Shown here piece after piece: positions 19,850 through 30,379 of a stretch of DNA of 64,000 bases. This DNA is from Methanobacterium sp964452085. GTDB lineage: Archaea > Methanobacteriota > Methanobacteria > Methanobacteriales > Methanobacteriaceae. Position 1 is the first letter of the stretch. Each line of letters opens with the position of its first letter. Made by a program: the position numbers and the translations under genes. The stretch is from contig CAYVKL010000009.1 of NCBI GenBank assembly GCA_964452085.1, positions 18,935 through 82,934 of the forward strand. The letters run 5' to 3'. Below the pieces are notes generated by a model. The model was not told the DNA's origin. It did not search any database and saw only the letters and a program-made list of their open reading frames with translations.

Positions 19850-20874
19850 AGATTGCTGGTTTTGATATTGGAGGAGCAAATACTGATCTTGCAGTGGTTG
19901 AATTCAATAAAAATGGGGATATTCTTAGTATCCGGACAGATTTCCGTTACCTGCCCATGTGGAGTAAAAAGGAGGAGTTAGGCCAAACTCTTATAGAATT
20001 ATTGGCTAATGATATGGATGAAATAGCTGCAGTTGGTGTTTCAATGACTGCAGAACTTGCTGACGGTTACCAAAACAAAAGTGAAGGCGTTCTGGATATT
20101 TCAGGAATAGTAATGGAAACATTTGACTGTCCAGTGGCTTTTGTAGGGTTAAATGGCATGATAGATTTTAAGGAAGTTGAAAGTAATCCTCTTGATTTAG
20201 CTGCAGCTAACTGGGTTGCAACAGTGCCTTTAGCTGCTTATATCTCTCCCGATTGTGTATTTATAGACACCGGAAGCACCACTACTGATATCATCCCTAT
20301 TAAAAATGGTAAAGAATGTGCTAGTGGACGAACAGACTTGGAAAGATTATCCACTGGTGAATTAGTATACACTGGAACTCTCCGCACCAACGTTGCCACC
20401 ATTGTGAATAAAGTACCCTTGCAGAACCAATGGGTAAGAGTGGCATCTGAATTATTCTCTGTCACTGCGGATGTCCACCTGGCACTGGAAAATATTAAAC
20501 GGGAGGATTACACATCTGAAACCCCTGATGGTAGAGGAACATCTCGGGAGGATTGTCTTTTAAGATTATCAAGATTGGTGTGTGGAGACTTGGATTTATT
20601 ATCTCATGAAGAAGTTCTGGAAATAGCCCAGTTCATATATGAAAAACAGGTTGCTCAGGTTGCAGAAGCCCTTGAAGAAGTTACCGTTAGAGAGAATCTA
20701 GAATTGGTGGTAGTCACTGGTTTGGGAATGAATGTTATAGGAAGAAAAGCTGCTGAACAATTGAGTTTGGAAGTTAAAACAATGGATGAAATTATGACTC
20801 CCGATGATTGTGTGGTTGCTCCAGCAGTAGGAACTGCTCTTTTGATGGAAAATTTTTTAAAAAGCAAAAATTAA
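19846..20874 (+). CDS. mfnF: Methanofuran biosynthesis protein MfnF (hydantoinase/ASKHA fold)
   Basis: MfnF couples the furan moiety to the tyramine-glutamate part of methanofuran (characterised as MJ0863). The 342-residue protein has the ASKHA/hydantoinase A fold: FDIGGANTDLAVVE at the N-terminus, DTGSTTTDIIPI in the middle and VVTGLGMNVIGRKAA at the C-terminus. It was often annotated as an 'H4MPT-linked C1 transfer pathway protein'. GTG 19846 overlaps the mfnD stop by four bases; a purine-rich AAAGGTGATAAG precedes it. Last gene of the wecC-mfnD-mfnF operon. Confidence 0.9.
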   Translation: MKIAGFDIGGANTDLAVVEFNKNGDILSIRTDFRYLPMWSKKEELGQTLIELLANDMDEIAAVGVSMTAELADGYQNKSEGVLDISGIVMETFDCPVAFVGLNGMIDFKEVESNPLDLAAANWVATVPLAAYISPDCVFIDTGSTTTDIIPIKNGKECASGRTDLERLSTGELVYTGTLRTNVATIVNKVPLQNQWVRVASELFSVTADVHLALENIKREDYTSETPDGRGTSREDCLLRLSRLVCGDLDLLSHEEVLEIAQFIYEKQVAQVAEALEEVTVRENLELVVVTGLGMNVIGRKAAEQLSLEVKTMDEIMTPDDCVVAPAVGTALLMENFLKSKN

Positions 20875-21015
20875 CTTCCATGGACAAATCTGAAAATATT
20901 CTCCCAATCTGAAAATACTTCGTCGTTGTCATCATCATCATTATCTTAATTGTTCATTTGGAAATAATCTAAAAATGATATATGAATTCACTTCAAGCTT
21001 TGCAGGTCATTTAAA

Positions 21016-21717
21016 ATGAAAAAAAGTTCTTCAATAATACTTATACTAATATTAGGGCTAGTAGCAGTATTTGTATTTTTTAATCTGGGTCAAAATTCTA
21101 TTTTAGGTTCTAACCAGAATGGATATGTTACAAAAGATGTATTCTCCCATTATGGGGCCCCTAATGCAAAGATTGCTGTGGTGACCGGGATGCATCCAAG
21201 GGAAGATTTGGCCACTAATGTGGTTCCACAAGTGGTGAAACTTTTTGCTCTTTTTAACAATGTGGAAATTGTTGATTACCATGTCACAGTAACTGAACAA
21301 CCACAAGACTATGATATTGGTCGAGAGAATGGACAGTCACTGGTTGCCCAGTATGTAATCCCAGATGTTAAAAATTCAGATTATCAATTGGTGATCATTG
21401 CCCATGATCATGAAAAAGGGTATGGTGACGGTTATTATATTGCAACCCCCACACACGATTCCAAATCAGTTTCACTTGGTGAAGCAGTCCACCAGAACCT
21501 TCCTCTGTTCAATTATTATCCCGGTTCTTCAAATACTCGTGATAAAAGCAGTTCCATTTCCCAGATAGACAGGCCCATGACCAATGCAGGATTCCCTGTT
21601 TTTGTTTACGAGATTCCCGAGTGGAACAACCAGTTTGAAGCTGCTCAAATGACATATCAATTATTCAGTGCCAGCTATAAAGTGATTCAGTATTTAAATT
21701 TATCAAATGCAATTTAA
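21016..21717 (+). CDS. Membrane-anchored protein with M14/AstE-like zinc-site motif
   Basis: I do not recognise a named family. The 233-residue protein has one N-terminal membrane segment (about residues 5-24) and an exported domain. GMHPREDLATNVV (residues ~57-70) carries an HxxE pair like the zinc-binding motif of M14 carboxypeptidases and succinylglutamate desuccinylases; VIIAHDHEKGYGDGYY (~131-146) offers the third ligand histidine, and FVYEIPEWNN (~203-212) a candidate catalytic glutamate. This pattern suggests an extracellular zinc peptidase or deacylase, perhaps acting on the wall peptide, but it is inference from motif order. Single gene, no operon partner. Confidence 0.6.
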   Translation: MKKSSSIILILILGLVAVFVFFNLGQNSILGSNQNGYVTKDVFSHYGAPNAKIAVVTGMHPREDLATNVVPQVVKLFALFNNVEIVDYHVTVTEQPQDYDIGRENGQSLVAQYVIPDVKNSDYQLVIIAHDHEKGYGDGYYIATPTHDSKSVSLGEAVHQNLPLFNYYPGSSNTRDKSSSISQIDRPMTNAGFPVFVYEIPEWNNQFEAAQMTYQLFSASYKVIQYLNLSNAI

Positions 21718-21883
21718 ATCTGGAAATAACTAAATGACAAACTGTAATTAATCTAGAAATAATTTAAATATAAATCTGCAATTCAAATAAAAAAATAAAA
21801 ATGATAACCATTTACTGATGATATTTAATCCACATTAAATGTTATTTACATTAATATTGATATAAATTATTCAAAATTTAACA

Positions 21884-22474
21884 TCAGTACCAAACATTCT
21901 TCATTCCAAGTAAATATGCAATAATATTAGCGCCAAGGTGTAAGAATAGGGTTATAATAATTATCAGAATAATCAGATTGATTGGAATAACTACAACAAG
22001 GGATGCGAGAATTAGGGCACCAACCACGAAATCTAACTGATCCATTAAAGGTACTGGTCGTCCTCTTTCCACATTGAATCTTCTCTTGATGAAACTACCG
22101 CATGCATCTCCAAATATTGCACCGCAACTTAAAGCAAGGCCCAGTAATGCACCAAGTAATATGTTATTGGTTATACTTGCCTTAACCATTGTACCAGTCA
22201 CTGGATCTCCAATCATTAGAAGGTTATACACCAAGTCACCAGTAAACATTCCTTGAATGAGGCCAATTCCGGTTCCAATTAAGATACCGATAAAGGTACC
22301 CTTCCAGGTGACACCATCTCCAAGTATTCTGCGGCCGTCTTTGAGGGATCTGCCCATATCCAGGGGTGTTCCTCCCCCAAAAGTAAGGGCACTGGCATTT
22401 GCTAGGTAAGCGGGTAACATAAAGTATATAGCATAAGCGGATAAAATCAAAACACTGAAAACACTAGGGTCCAT
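21884..22474 (-). CDS. carS: CDP-2,3-bis-(O-geranylgeranyl)-sn-glycerol synthase (CDP-archaeol synthase)
   Basis: CarS activates unsaturated archaetidic precursor with CTP for polar head-group attachment in archaeal lipid synthesis. The 196-residue integral membrane protein (about five segments) shows family signatures LPAYLANASALTFGGGTPLD, DGRRILGDGVTWKGT, GDACGSFIKRRF and ERGRPVPLMDQLDFVVGAL. GGAGGTAAATA precedes the ATG. It is transcribed divergently from the tetraether synthase gene 147 bases away, so two consecutive lipid-pathway genes share one promoter region. Confidence 0.95.
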   Translation of the reverse strand: MDPSVFSVLILSAYAIYFMLPAYLANASALTFGGGTPLDMGRSLKDGRRILGDGVTWKGTFIGILIGTGIGLIQGMFTGDLVYNLLMIGDPVTGTMVKASITNNILLGALLGLALSCGAIFGDACGSFIKRRFNVERGRPVPLMDQLDFVVGALILASLVVVIPINLIILIIIITLFLHLGANIIAYLLGMKNVWY

Positions 22475-22621
22475 TATTTACCTCCGATTAAAACAGGATA
22501 ATAGTTATATGCTCAACCATAAATACTAGATTGTTGATCTCATTCAACTTATAATAGTGTTCATGTTTTATTATATATCATCATATAGTGGTTTAGTTAG
22601 AAAGATGTAATAGGTGAGAGG

Positions 22622-24097
<1,476 letters not shown>

Positions 24098-24105
24098 AAC
24101 TGGTT

Positions 24106-25098
24106 TTGGAATTGATAATAGAAACTCCTTCACGACTTCATCTAACATTAATTGATCTTAATGGGTCGTTGGGCAGAATAGATGGTGGGGTTGGACTTAC
24201 ATTAAAAGAACCGCGTATGGTTCTGGAAATGGAACCAGAAGATACTGAGATTGTTGTTGAATTTAAAAATCCAGATAATCTCTCTTCTAATCTTATAAGT
24301 GATTATCAAGAAAAAATCAGAACTTCCGCACATCGAATGATGGATTACCTCCAATTGGATGGGGGATACAAGTTCATTGTTCACGAAACTTACCCTTCTC
24401 ATTCTGGATTGGGTTCTGGAACTCAAATATCTCTTGCTGTGGGAAAACTCCTGGCTGATTTGGGTAATCAAATTATAGATGTTCCTCAAATAGCAAGTGT
24501 AGTGGGGCGTGGAGGCACCTCTGGAATAGGTGTAGCATCATTTGAAAATGGTGGTTTTATAATTGATGGAGGCCATCATCACAGTGAAAAACCAGGATTT
24601 TTACCTTCATCAGCTTCAGAAGCATCGCCACCTCCCATTATTGCCAAGTATGACTTTCCAAATGATTGGAAAGTTGTTTTGGTGATCCCTGATGTCAGAA
24701 AAAATGTTTCTGGAAAAAATGAGGTTAACATATTTAAGGAATACTGCCCTATACCTTTAAATGAAGTGCAAAAGCTTTCTCATCTTCTTTTAATGAAGAT
24801 GATGCCAGCAATACTTGAATGTGACCTTGATGCATTTGGGGAAACTGTCAACAGTATTCAAAATATTGGATTTAAAAAGATTGAGAATCAGCTTCAAAAA
24901 CCTTTAATAGGGGAAATAATGGATAAACTTCGAGATGCAGGTGCCCCTGGTGTGGGTATGAGTTCTTTTGGCCCCACGATTTACGCAATCACTGACAGCC
25001 CAAAGGATATAGTAAGTGCTGCTAATGATGCCATTGGTGGGGTGGGTGGTCATATTATTAATACAATGGCTCAAAATAATGGTGCCATTATAAGGTAA
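24106..25098 (+). CDS. Beta-ribofuranosylaminobenzene 5'-phosphate synthase
   Basis: Beta-RFAP synthase condenses PRPP with a hydroxybenzoate, releasing CO2 and pyrophosphate, the first committed step of tetrahydromethanopterin synthesis. The 330-residue protein belongs to the GHMP superfamily: ETPSRLHLTLIDLNG and RIDGGVGLTL at the N-terminus, the glycine-rich SHSGLGSGTQISLAVG and RGGTSGIGVASFENGGFI, and GVGMSSFGPTIYA near the end. It starts at TTG 24106, nine bases after the stop of the Tes gene, and is likely cotranscribed with it. No better start exists nearby. Confidence 0.93.
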   Translation: MELIIETPSRLHLTLIDLNGSLGRIDGGVGLTLKEPRMVLEMEPEDTEIVVEFKNPDNLSSNLISDYQEKIRTSAHRMMDYLQLDGGYKFIVHETYPSHSGLGSGTQISLAVGKLLADLGNQIIDVPQIASVVGRGGTSGIGVASFENGGFIIDGGHHHSEKPGFLPSSASEASPPPIIAKYDFPNDWKVVLVIPDVRKNVSGKNEVNIFKEYCPIPLNEVQKLSHLLLMKMMPAILECDLDAFGETVNSIQNIGFKKIENQLQKPLIGEIMDKLRDAGAPGVGMSSFGPTIYAITDSPKDIVSAANDAIGGVGGHIINTMAQNNGAIIR

Positions 25099-25120
25099 GC
25101 TACATTTAATTAACCATTCC

Positions 25121-25633
25121 ATGATTTATATGAAAGAAGAAATAAAGGGCAAAGTTTGGAAATTCCGTGATAGCATAGATACGGATGTTATAATAGCCGG
25201 ACGTTATCTGAGAACATTCAGTCTTGATGAGCTTGCCAGCCATGTTATGGAAGCTGAAGATCCTGATTTCGCAAAAAATGTGGAAAAAGGCGATATTATT
25301 GTGGCAGGCTGGAATTTTGGTTGTGGATCTTCCAGAGAACAAGCTCCAGTGGCTTTGAAACATGCTGGTGTAGATGCTGTTGTTGCCAAGTCCTTTGCAC
25401 GTATATTTTATCGCAATGCAATAAACGTGGGTTTGCCTGTGATTGTGGCAGATATTGAAGCAGATAAAGGGGATGAAATAACCATTGACCTTAAAGAGGG
25501 GTTAATTAAAAATATTAGCACTGGTAAGAGTGTGGGTATACAACCTTTCAATCTGTTCATGCTGGAGATACTTCAGGATGGTGGTTTGGTGAAACATTTT
25601 TTACAAAAAAAGAAAGAGCATAATCATTCCTGA
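25121..25633 (+). CDS. hacB: Homoaconitase small subunit (coenzyme B biosynthesis)
   Basis: This is the swivelling small subunit of a LeuC/LeuD-type dehydratase: IDTDVIIAGRYLRT, GWNFGCGSSREQAP, SFARIFYRNAINVGLPVI. The loop that decides substrate reads YLRT; methanogen homoaconitase (MJ1271) has YLRT while isopropylmalate isomerase small subunits have hydrophobic residues there. The enzyme therefore probably handles homocitrate and longer homologues on the 2-ketosuberate route to coenzyme B. The large subunit is not in the window. ATG 25121 or ATG 25130 (MKEEIKGKVWKF) may be used; the second matches homologues better. It follows the RFAP synthase gene by 22 bases and is probably in the same operon. 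Confidence 0.85.
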   Translation: MIYMKEEIKGKVWKFRDSIDTDVIIAGRYLRTFSLDELASHVMEAEDPDFAKNVEKGDIIVAGWNFGCGSSREQAPVALKHAGVDAVVAKSFARIFYRNAINVGLPVIVADIEADKGDEITIDLKEGLIKNISTGKSVGIQPFNLFMLEILQDGGLVKHFLQKKKEHNHS

Positions 25634-25806
25634 TGAATTAATATTTAATTTTTTCAAATACAATTAAATTTTTAAATAATACAATTCAAAGTTTAATTAA
25701 ATTACTAATATTATCTTTATTTAATATTAATTCATCAATTAATTGGAATATTAACACCAAAAATCTTATTCATTTATCTTATTTTGATTAATGCGAGGAG
25801 AAAACA

Positions 25807-26427
25807 ATGAAATGTCCAGTTTGCAATTCTGAATCTCATGAAGTACTTAAAACTAAGGGTAAAAATACCAAAGAAGTTCTATTAAAGTGTAATGAATGTG
25901 GAAACACCTTCAGGGAAACCATTACAATCCCTAAGATGGTAGATTGTAGAGTCATCATCAGTAAATTTGAAGAATCAGGAAAAAAACAGATTAAACTTTA
26001 CCCCGATGAAATTTTAGAAGTAGGTGAAGTTCTGGTAGTTGATGAAGAAGAGGTAGAAATAACCTCCTTAGAAAACAACAGAGGGGGGAGAGTTTCAAAA
26101 AGTCCAGTTTCCCAACTGGAAACAATATGGGCATCATCACTGGAAGGACCCGCCAGAGTTGGTATATCAATAGATTATGGAGGTAGAATATTCTCCAAAA
26201 AGGTTGAAGTGGAAAGAGATTTCCAATTCACTGTTGGTGATGTGGTTAAAATGGGAAAAGCAATTTTCCGCATAAAATCCATGAAAACCATAACCTCCAA
26301 GATCAGAAAGGGAAGTGCCCTGGCAGAACAGACTAAACGTGTTTACGGACGGCCGGATATTCGTAATGATAGGTTTCAATATGATTTAACCAGTAAAGTC
26401 ATTGAAAACGAGGAAGTCGAGGAATAG
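25807..26427 (+). CDS. HVO_0476-family zinc finger protein
   Basis: The 206-residue protein starts with a four-cysteine zinc ribbon (CPVC at residues 3-6, CNEC at 28-31) and continues with a beta-rich domain (KMVDCRVIISKFEESGKKQIKLYPDEILEVGEVLVV … GRIFSKKVEVERDFQFTVGDVVKMGKAIFRIKSMKT). This matches the archaea-specific COG1326 family, whose function is not known; an RNA- or ribosome-associated role is often presumed from the ribbon. GCGAGGAGAAAACA gives a good ribosome-binding site. Transcribed alone. Confidence 0.85.
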   Translation: MKCPVCNSESHEVLKTKGKNTKEVLLKCNECGNTFRETITIPKMVDCRVIISKFEESGKKQIKLYPDEILEVGEVLVVDEEEVEITSLENNRGGRVSKSPVSQLETIWASSLEGPARVGISIDYGGRIFSKKVEVERDFQFTVGDVVKMGKAIFRIKSMKTITSKIRKGSALAEQTKRVYGRPDIRNDRFQYDLTSKVIENEEVEE

Positions 26428-26519
26428 AATTGATAAACTTACCTTTAAATCTTTGATCTCCCAGTGTTGGGCACTGATATTAAATTAACGCAAAAATTAA
26501 ATTAATATACGATAATAAA

Positions 26520-26594
26520 GTTCAAATAGTACTAAAATGTTTAATCAGTTTCAGATAGTATCAAAATACCTAATCAGTTTCAAATAGTTTTTTT
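26520..26594. repeat. ~29-bp degenerate tandem repeat upstream of pcm
   Basis: Two and a half copies of a unit like GTTTCAGATAGTATCAAAATACCTAATCA occupy 26520-26547, 26548-26576 and 26577-26594. They end 8 bases before the pcm start, so they form part of its leader or promoter. Confidence 0.65.
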
Positions 26595-26602
26595 GTGATT
26601 AG

Positions 26603-27259
26603 ATGAATGAAAAAAGAGAAGATCTGGTGGAGAACCTCTTTAAAAATGGATACATAAGAACGGAAAAAGTAAAAAAAGCAATGCTTCAAGTTCCTCGAGA
26701 GGAGTTTATGCCTCTAGAAAACCGTTCTTATGCCTACTTAGATCGTCCATTACCCATAGGAAAGGGACAGACTATATCTGCACCTCATATGGTTTCTATA
26801 ATTGCTGAAAAATTAGATTTAACTGAAGGAATGAAAATCCTTGAAATTGGAACTGGATTTGGATACAACGCCGCTGTAGTAGCTGAAATAATTGGGAACA
26901 GAGGTCATGTTTATACTTTAGAAAGAATACCTGAACTGGCAGAGAAGGCCATGAGGAACCTAGAAAAGACTGGCTACAAAAATAGGGTAACTGTAATATT
27001 GGGGGATGGAACATTAGGATATCCTGAAAAAGCTCCTTATGACAGAATTTATGGAACTGCCAGTGCACCTAAAGTACCTGAACCACTTAAGGAACAGTTA
27101 ACAATTGGTGGGAAGTTAATTATACCCATGGGATCCCACAATTACTTCCAGGAATTGGTATCTGTTTCGCGGATTTCAGAGGATAATTATCAAATTCAAA
27201 ATATGGGTGGGGTTGCTTTTGTCCCTATGATTGGGGAACATGGTTGGCCTGAAGAATAA
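26603..27259 (+). CDS. pcm: Protein-L-isoaspartate O-methyltransferase
   Basis: Pcm methylates isoaspartyl residues formed in ageing proteins, using SAM, and so starts their repair. The 218-residue protein has VPREEFMP, the GQTISAPHMVSIIAEKL substrate/SAM region, motif I LEIGTGFGYNAAVVAEI, YGTASAPKVPEPLKEQL and GGKLIIPMG. Length and motif order are standard. ATG 26603 agrees with homologues; the preceding TTGTGATTAG is a weak ribosome-binding site. Confidence 0.95.
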   Translation: MNEKREDLVENLFKNGYIRTEKVKKAMLQVPREEFMPLENRSYAYLDRPLPIGKGQTISAPHMVSIIAEKLDLTEGMKILEIGTGFGYNAAVVAEIIGNRGHVYTLERIPELAEKAMRNLEKTGYKNRVTVILGDGTLGYPEKAPYDRIYGTASAPKVPEPLKEQLTIGGKLIIPMGSHNYFQELVSVSRISEDNYQIQNMGGVAFVPMIGEHGWPEE

Positions 27260-27410
27260 ATACCACATTTATCTTAAATATTCATAAAATTATAATGATT
27301 AAACTTAAACTTATATTAATTAAAATTTTGACTTTTAATGAAAAATATATTAAAATTTGAAGTCTATTAAAAGAAAAAAAATTTGATATTGAGTAAAAAT
27401 CACGATTAAC

Positions 27411-28688
27411 ATGAAAATTTACATGGAAACATTTGGTTGCACATTTAACCAGGCGGATTCTCAGATAATAGCAGGTTTGATGGAAGAAAAAGGTTCTGAC
27501 ATTGTGGAATCCATTGAAGATGCTGATGTAATCATCTTAAACACCTGTTATGTTAAACAGCCCACTGAACAGAAGATAACAAATCATATTCATAAAATAC
27601 AGAATAAATATCCTCAAAAGAAACTTTTGATTGCAGGCTGTATGGTGGATATTGACCCGCGAAAACTGGAAAAAATAGCTCCGCAGGCAGGATGGATTGG
27701 GGCTCGTAGAATAACATCTGCCCCAGAAATTATTCAATCGATAATGGAAGGACAAATTAAAAGGGAAATTGGTGAGGACAATGAAATTAAGGCCTGTCTC
27801 CCTAAAAAGCGCTCCAACCAATTAATACATATCCTGCAAATTTGTGAGGGATGTTTGGGAAAATGCAGCTACTGCTGCACTAGATTTGCGCGAGGAACTC
27901 TTCAAAGCTACCCTACAGATCTTTTAAGGGCAGAAGCCGAACAGGCTGTGGCAGAGGGTTGTGTTGAAATACAGCTCACAGCCCAGGACACCGCAGCCTA
28001 CGGAAAAGATACCGGAGAATCACTTTCAAATCTCATAAACCAGATAACCAGTATTGAAGGTGATTTCATGGTGAGAGTGGGTATGATGCACCCTCAAAAC
28101 ATCATGGATGATCTTGAATGCATTATAAACTCATTTAAACACGAAAAGGTCTACAAATTCCTTCATTTACCCTTACAAAGTGGAAATAATCATGTTCTGT
28201 CAGATATGAATCGCGGGCATACTGTAACCGAATATCTGGAAATAGTTGATCAGTTTAAATCCGAAATTCCAGGCCTGGCATTGGCAACAGACATTATAGT
28301 TGGATACCCTAAAGAGGATGAATCAGATTTTCAGGATACACTTGATGTTATTAGTCAAGTTAAACCCGATTTTCTCCACATATCCAAGTATCATCATCGT
28401 CCTGGCACCAAAGCGTCATTAATGGATGAAATTAATCATGAATCCATGAAAAACCGTTCTAAGCGTTTAAATGATCTTAAAGTTGAGATTGCTCTTGTAA
28501 AAAACAAAAAATTACTTGGAACCAAACAAAAAGTTTTAATAACTGATAAAGGGAGTAAAGGGGGTTTCATTGGTCGTACAAACTCTTATAAAACAGTTGT
28601 AGTAGAGAAAGCTCAGCTTGGGACTTTTCTAAATGTGGAAATAATCCAATCACTAAGCACATATATGAAAGGAAAGATTCTATTTTGA
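27411..28688 (+). CDS. tRNA t6A37 methylthiotransferase (CDKAL1/e-MtaB type, radical SAM)
   Basis: This enzyme converts t6A37 to ms2t6A37 in tRNAs reading ANN codons. The 425-residue protein has the UPF0004 domain with three cluster cysteines (Cys10, Cys46, Cys77), the radical SAM triad Cys148-X3-Cys152-X2-Cys155 (CLGKCSYC) in the archaeal/eukaryotic context CEGCLGKCSYCCTRFARG, the FLHLPLQSGNNHVL and DIIVGYPKEDESDF motifs, and a C-terminal TRAM domain (about 365-425) for tRNA binding. No strong SD; ATG 27411 matches the family start exactly. Confidence 0.93.
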   Translation: MKIYMETFGCTFNQADSQIIAGLMEEKGSDIVESIEDADVIILNTCYVKQPTEQKITNHIHKIQNKYPQKKLLIAGCMVDIDPRKLEKIAPQAGWIGARRITSAPEIIQSIMEGQIKREIGEDNEIKACLPKKRSNQLIHILQICEGCLGKCSYCCTRFARGTLQSYPTDLLRAEAEQAVAEGCVEIQLTAQDTAAYGKDTGESLSNLINQITSIEGDFMVRVGMMHPQNIMDDLECIINSFKHEKVYKFLHLPLQSGNNHVLSDMNRGHTVTEYLEIVDQFKSEIPGLALATDIIVGYPKEDESDFQDTLDVISQVKPDFLHISKYHHRPGTKASLMDEINHESMKNRSKRLNDLKVEIALVKNKKLLGTKQKVLITDKGSKGGFIGRTNSYKTVVVEKAQLGTFLNVEIIQSLSTYMKGKILF

Positions 28689-28908
28689 GAATGGGAAAAT
28701 TTTTGCGGATGGTCTTTGTTGGATGTTAGGATTATTTTCTACTAAGTAGATTATTAAGAATGTTTCTGATTTTTATTTCAATGTGGGATTATCCTCATCA
28801 ACAGGGATTAATCGTTCTTTAATGAGTATTTTAGTTTTGAATTAGATTTTTGTTAGTTGATTCTTCATATTTATAATAAATGCTCTTTTTAATCTGATGA
28901 CAAATCAT

Positions 28909-28916
28909 ATATAGCT
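28909..28916 (+). promoter_or_regulatory. TATA box of the zinc-ribbon membrane protein gene
   Basis: CATATATAGC lies 27-34 bases before ATG 28943 with no ribosome-binding site between, the layout of a leaderless or near-leaderless transcript. Confidence 0.5.
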
Positions 28917-28942
28917 TTATAACACTATAAAAAATTGATAAA

Positions 28943-29329
28943 ATGATGTACTTAGTATGTGAAATATGTGGTGGTTACTACCACTTGGGGGAAGGAGAGT
29001 CAATTAATGACTTTGATTCATGCCAATGTGGCGGTAAACTATATTTAATAGACAGTAAATCTGAATCAATTAAAATTGAACCATTAATATCAGATAATTC
29101 TGAATTTGAAACTCCTGAAGTTGACAATACACTATCTGAATTCAGTTGTAATGAATGTGGTAATATAAATCACATTGACAGTGCATTCTGCAGTTCTTGT
29201 GGTCAGATTTTAATACCTGCCCGAGAATTACTGAGCACGGATAGTAACACAATGAAACCAAAAATTAGGGTATTTGCTGGATTTGCTTTTATAGCAACGT
29301 CTCTAGTTCTTTTGGGCTTTTTATTCTAA
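28943..29329 (+). CDS. Small zinc-ribbon protein with C-terminal membrane anchor
   Basis: This 128-residue protein has an N-terminal ribbon-like segment (CEICGG at 6-11; CQCGGK at about 27-32), an acidic linker, a second classical zinc ribbon (CNECGNINHIDSAFCSSCGQ, about 72-91) and one C-terminal membrane segment (about 109-127). The second part matches generic zinc_ribbon_2 domains that are often tethered to membranes. No function can be assigned. It stands alone before the tRNA genes. Confidence 0.75.
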   Translation: MMYLVCEICGGYYHLGEGESINDFDSCQCGGKLYLIDSKSESIKIEPLISDNSEFETPEVDNTLSEFSCNECGNINHIDSAFCSSCGQILIPARELLSTDSNTMKPKIRVFAGFAFIATSLVLLGFLF

Positions 29330-29580
29330 TTTTAGCTTTCATACTTTTTATTTATTCCTTTATACGCAACATTAGCATTTAATTAATCTTAAATTTTTTT
29401 CAACATTTTAGACTTTTATAGAGATTCCTAACTGAATTTTATAGGTTAAATCTATTTATCTTTAGTTGAATCTAAGATAAAAGATTATTAAACCAATTAA
29501 AAGTATTTTTTAATGGCAAAAGTACTTAAAAATAAAAAAATACAATTTGAATTTAAAAAAATGCTAAAATTAGAGTAGAT

Positions 29581-29738
<158 letters not shown>

Positions 29739-29756
29739 AACATTATTGTCCTGTTA

Positions 29757-29771
29757 CTATATAAACCTTTT
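29757..29771 (-). promoter_or_regulatory. BRE/TATA promoter of the tRNA-Val/Phe operon
   Basis: On the minus strand AAAAGG is followed by TTTATATAGT, centred about 30 bases upstream of the first base of tRNA-Val, exactly where an archaeal TATA box is expected. Confidence 0.75.
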
Positions 29772-29847
29772 CTATTGGATATGAAGTTAATAAAGAATCA
29801 AGAAAATCTATTTAATACTTGGAAAAAATGTATATGTCTTACCTGTC

Positions 29848-29878
29848 ATATATAAAGACGCTAAAACGTAGGGGTGAT
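29848..29878 (+). promoter_or_regulatory. TATA box and SD of the GerW-like gene
   Basis: ATATATAAA at 29848-29856 is a strong TATA box; GGGGTGAT at 29871-29878 is a strong ribosome-binding site six bases before ATG 29884. The mRNA leader would be very short. Confidence 0.65.
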
Positions 29879-29883
29879 ATCTA

Positions 29884-30333
29884 ATGGATATAAACGATCC
29901 AATAAAAACTACTGTAGAAGAAATTCGCAAAGTGCTTAATATTGAGAATGTGATTGGTGAAGTAATAGAAAGTGAAGATAAAGTCCTGATACCTGTTACT
30001 CGGATGGGAATGGCATTTGGAGCAGGCATGGGTGAAGGAAAAGGACCTAATGCTCAAGGAGGATCCGGTGCTGGCGCAGGTGGAGGTGCTGGTATAGAAC
30101 CTGTGGCAATGGTAGCTGTTTTCAAAGGTGTAAGCGGACCAGAAGGGGTAAAAGTATTGTCTCTGAAATCTGCAGACCCACTAACCCGGGCCATAGGAGA
30201 AGTTGGCTCAGCTATTGTTGATGTAATGTCTGAAAGTCGCAAAATGGGGATGGGTAAAGACAGTAAAAAACGTCACCACAAAAAAACTGAAGCACCTAAG
30301 GCTGAAGAAGCAAAACCGGAAGCTAAGGAATAA
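29884..30333 (+). CDS. GerW/YtfJ-family protein
   Basis: The 149-residue protein matches the GerW (YtfJ, PF09579) family: N-terminal VEEIRKVLNIENVIGEVIESEDKVLIPVTRM, a glycine-rich centre (FGAGMGEGKGPNAQGGSGAGAGGGAG) and EPVAMVAVFKGVSGPEGVKVLSL. A lysine- and glutamate-rich tail (about 125-149) is extra. In Bacillus this family is tied to spore germination, but homologues are widespread in methanogens that do not sporulate, where the role is unknown. The next gene encodes DUF2953, the same neighbour as in Bacillus (YtfI), so a conserved two-protein system is likely. Confidence 0.88.
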   Translation: MDINDPIKTTVEEIRKVLNIENVIGEVIESEDKVLIPVTRMGMAFGAGMGEGKGPNAQGGSGAGAGGGAGIEPVAMVAVFKGVSGPEGVKVLSLKSADPLTRAIGEVGSAIVDVMSESRKMGMGKDSKKRHHKKTEAPKAEEAKPEAKE

Positions 30334-30379
30334 AAACTAATAAATAAAAATTAATTAATAGCCTAAGAGCGGGTTAGAT

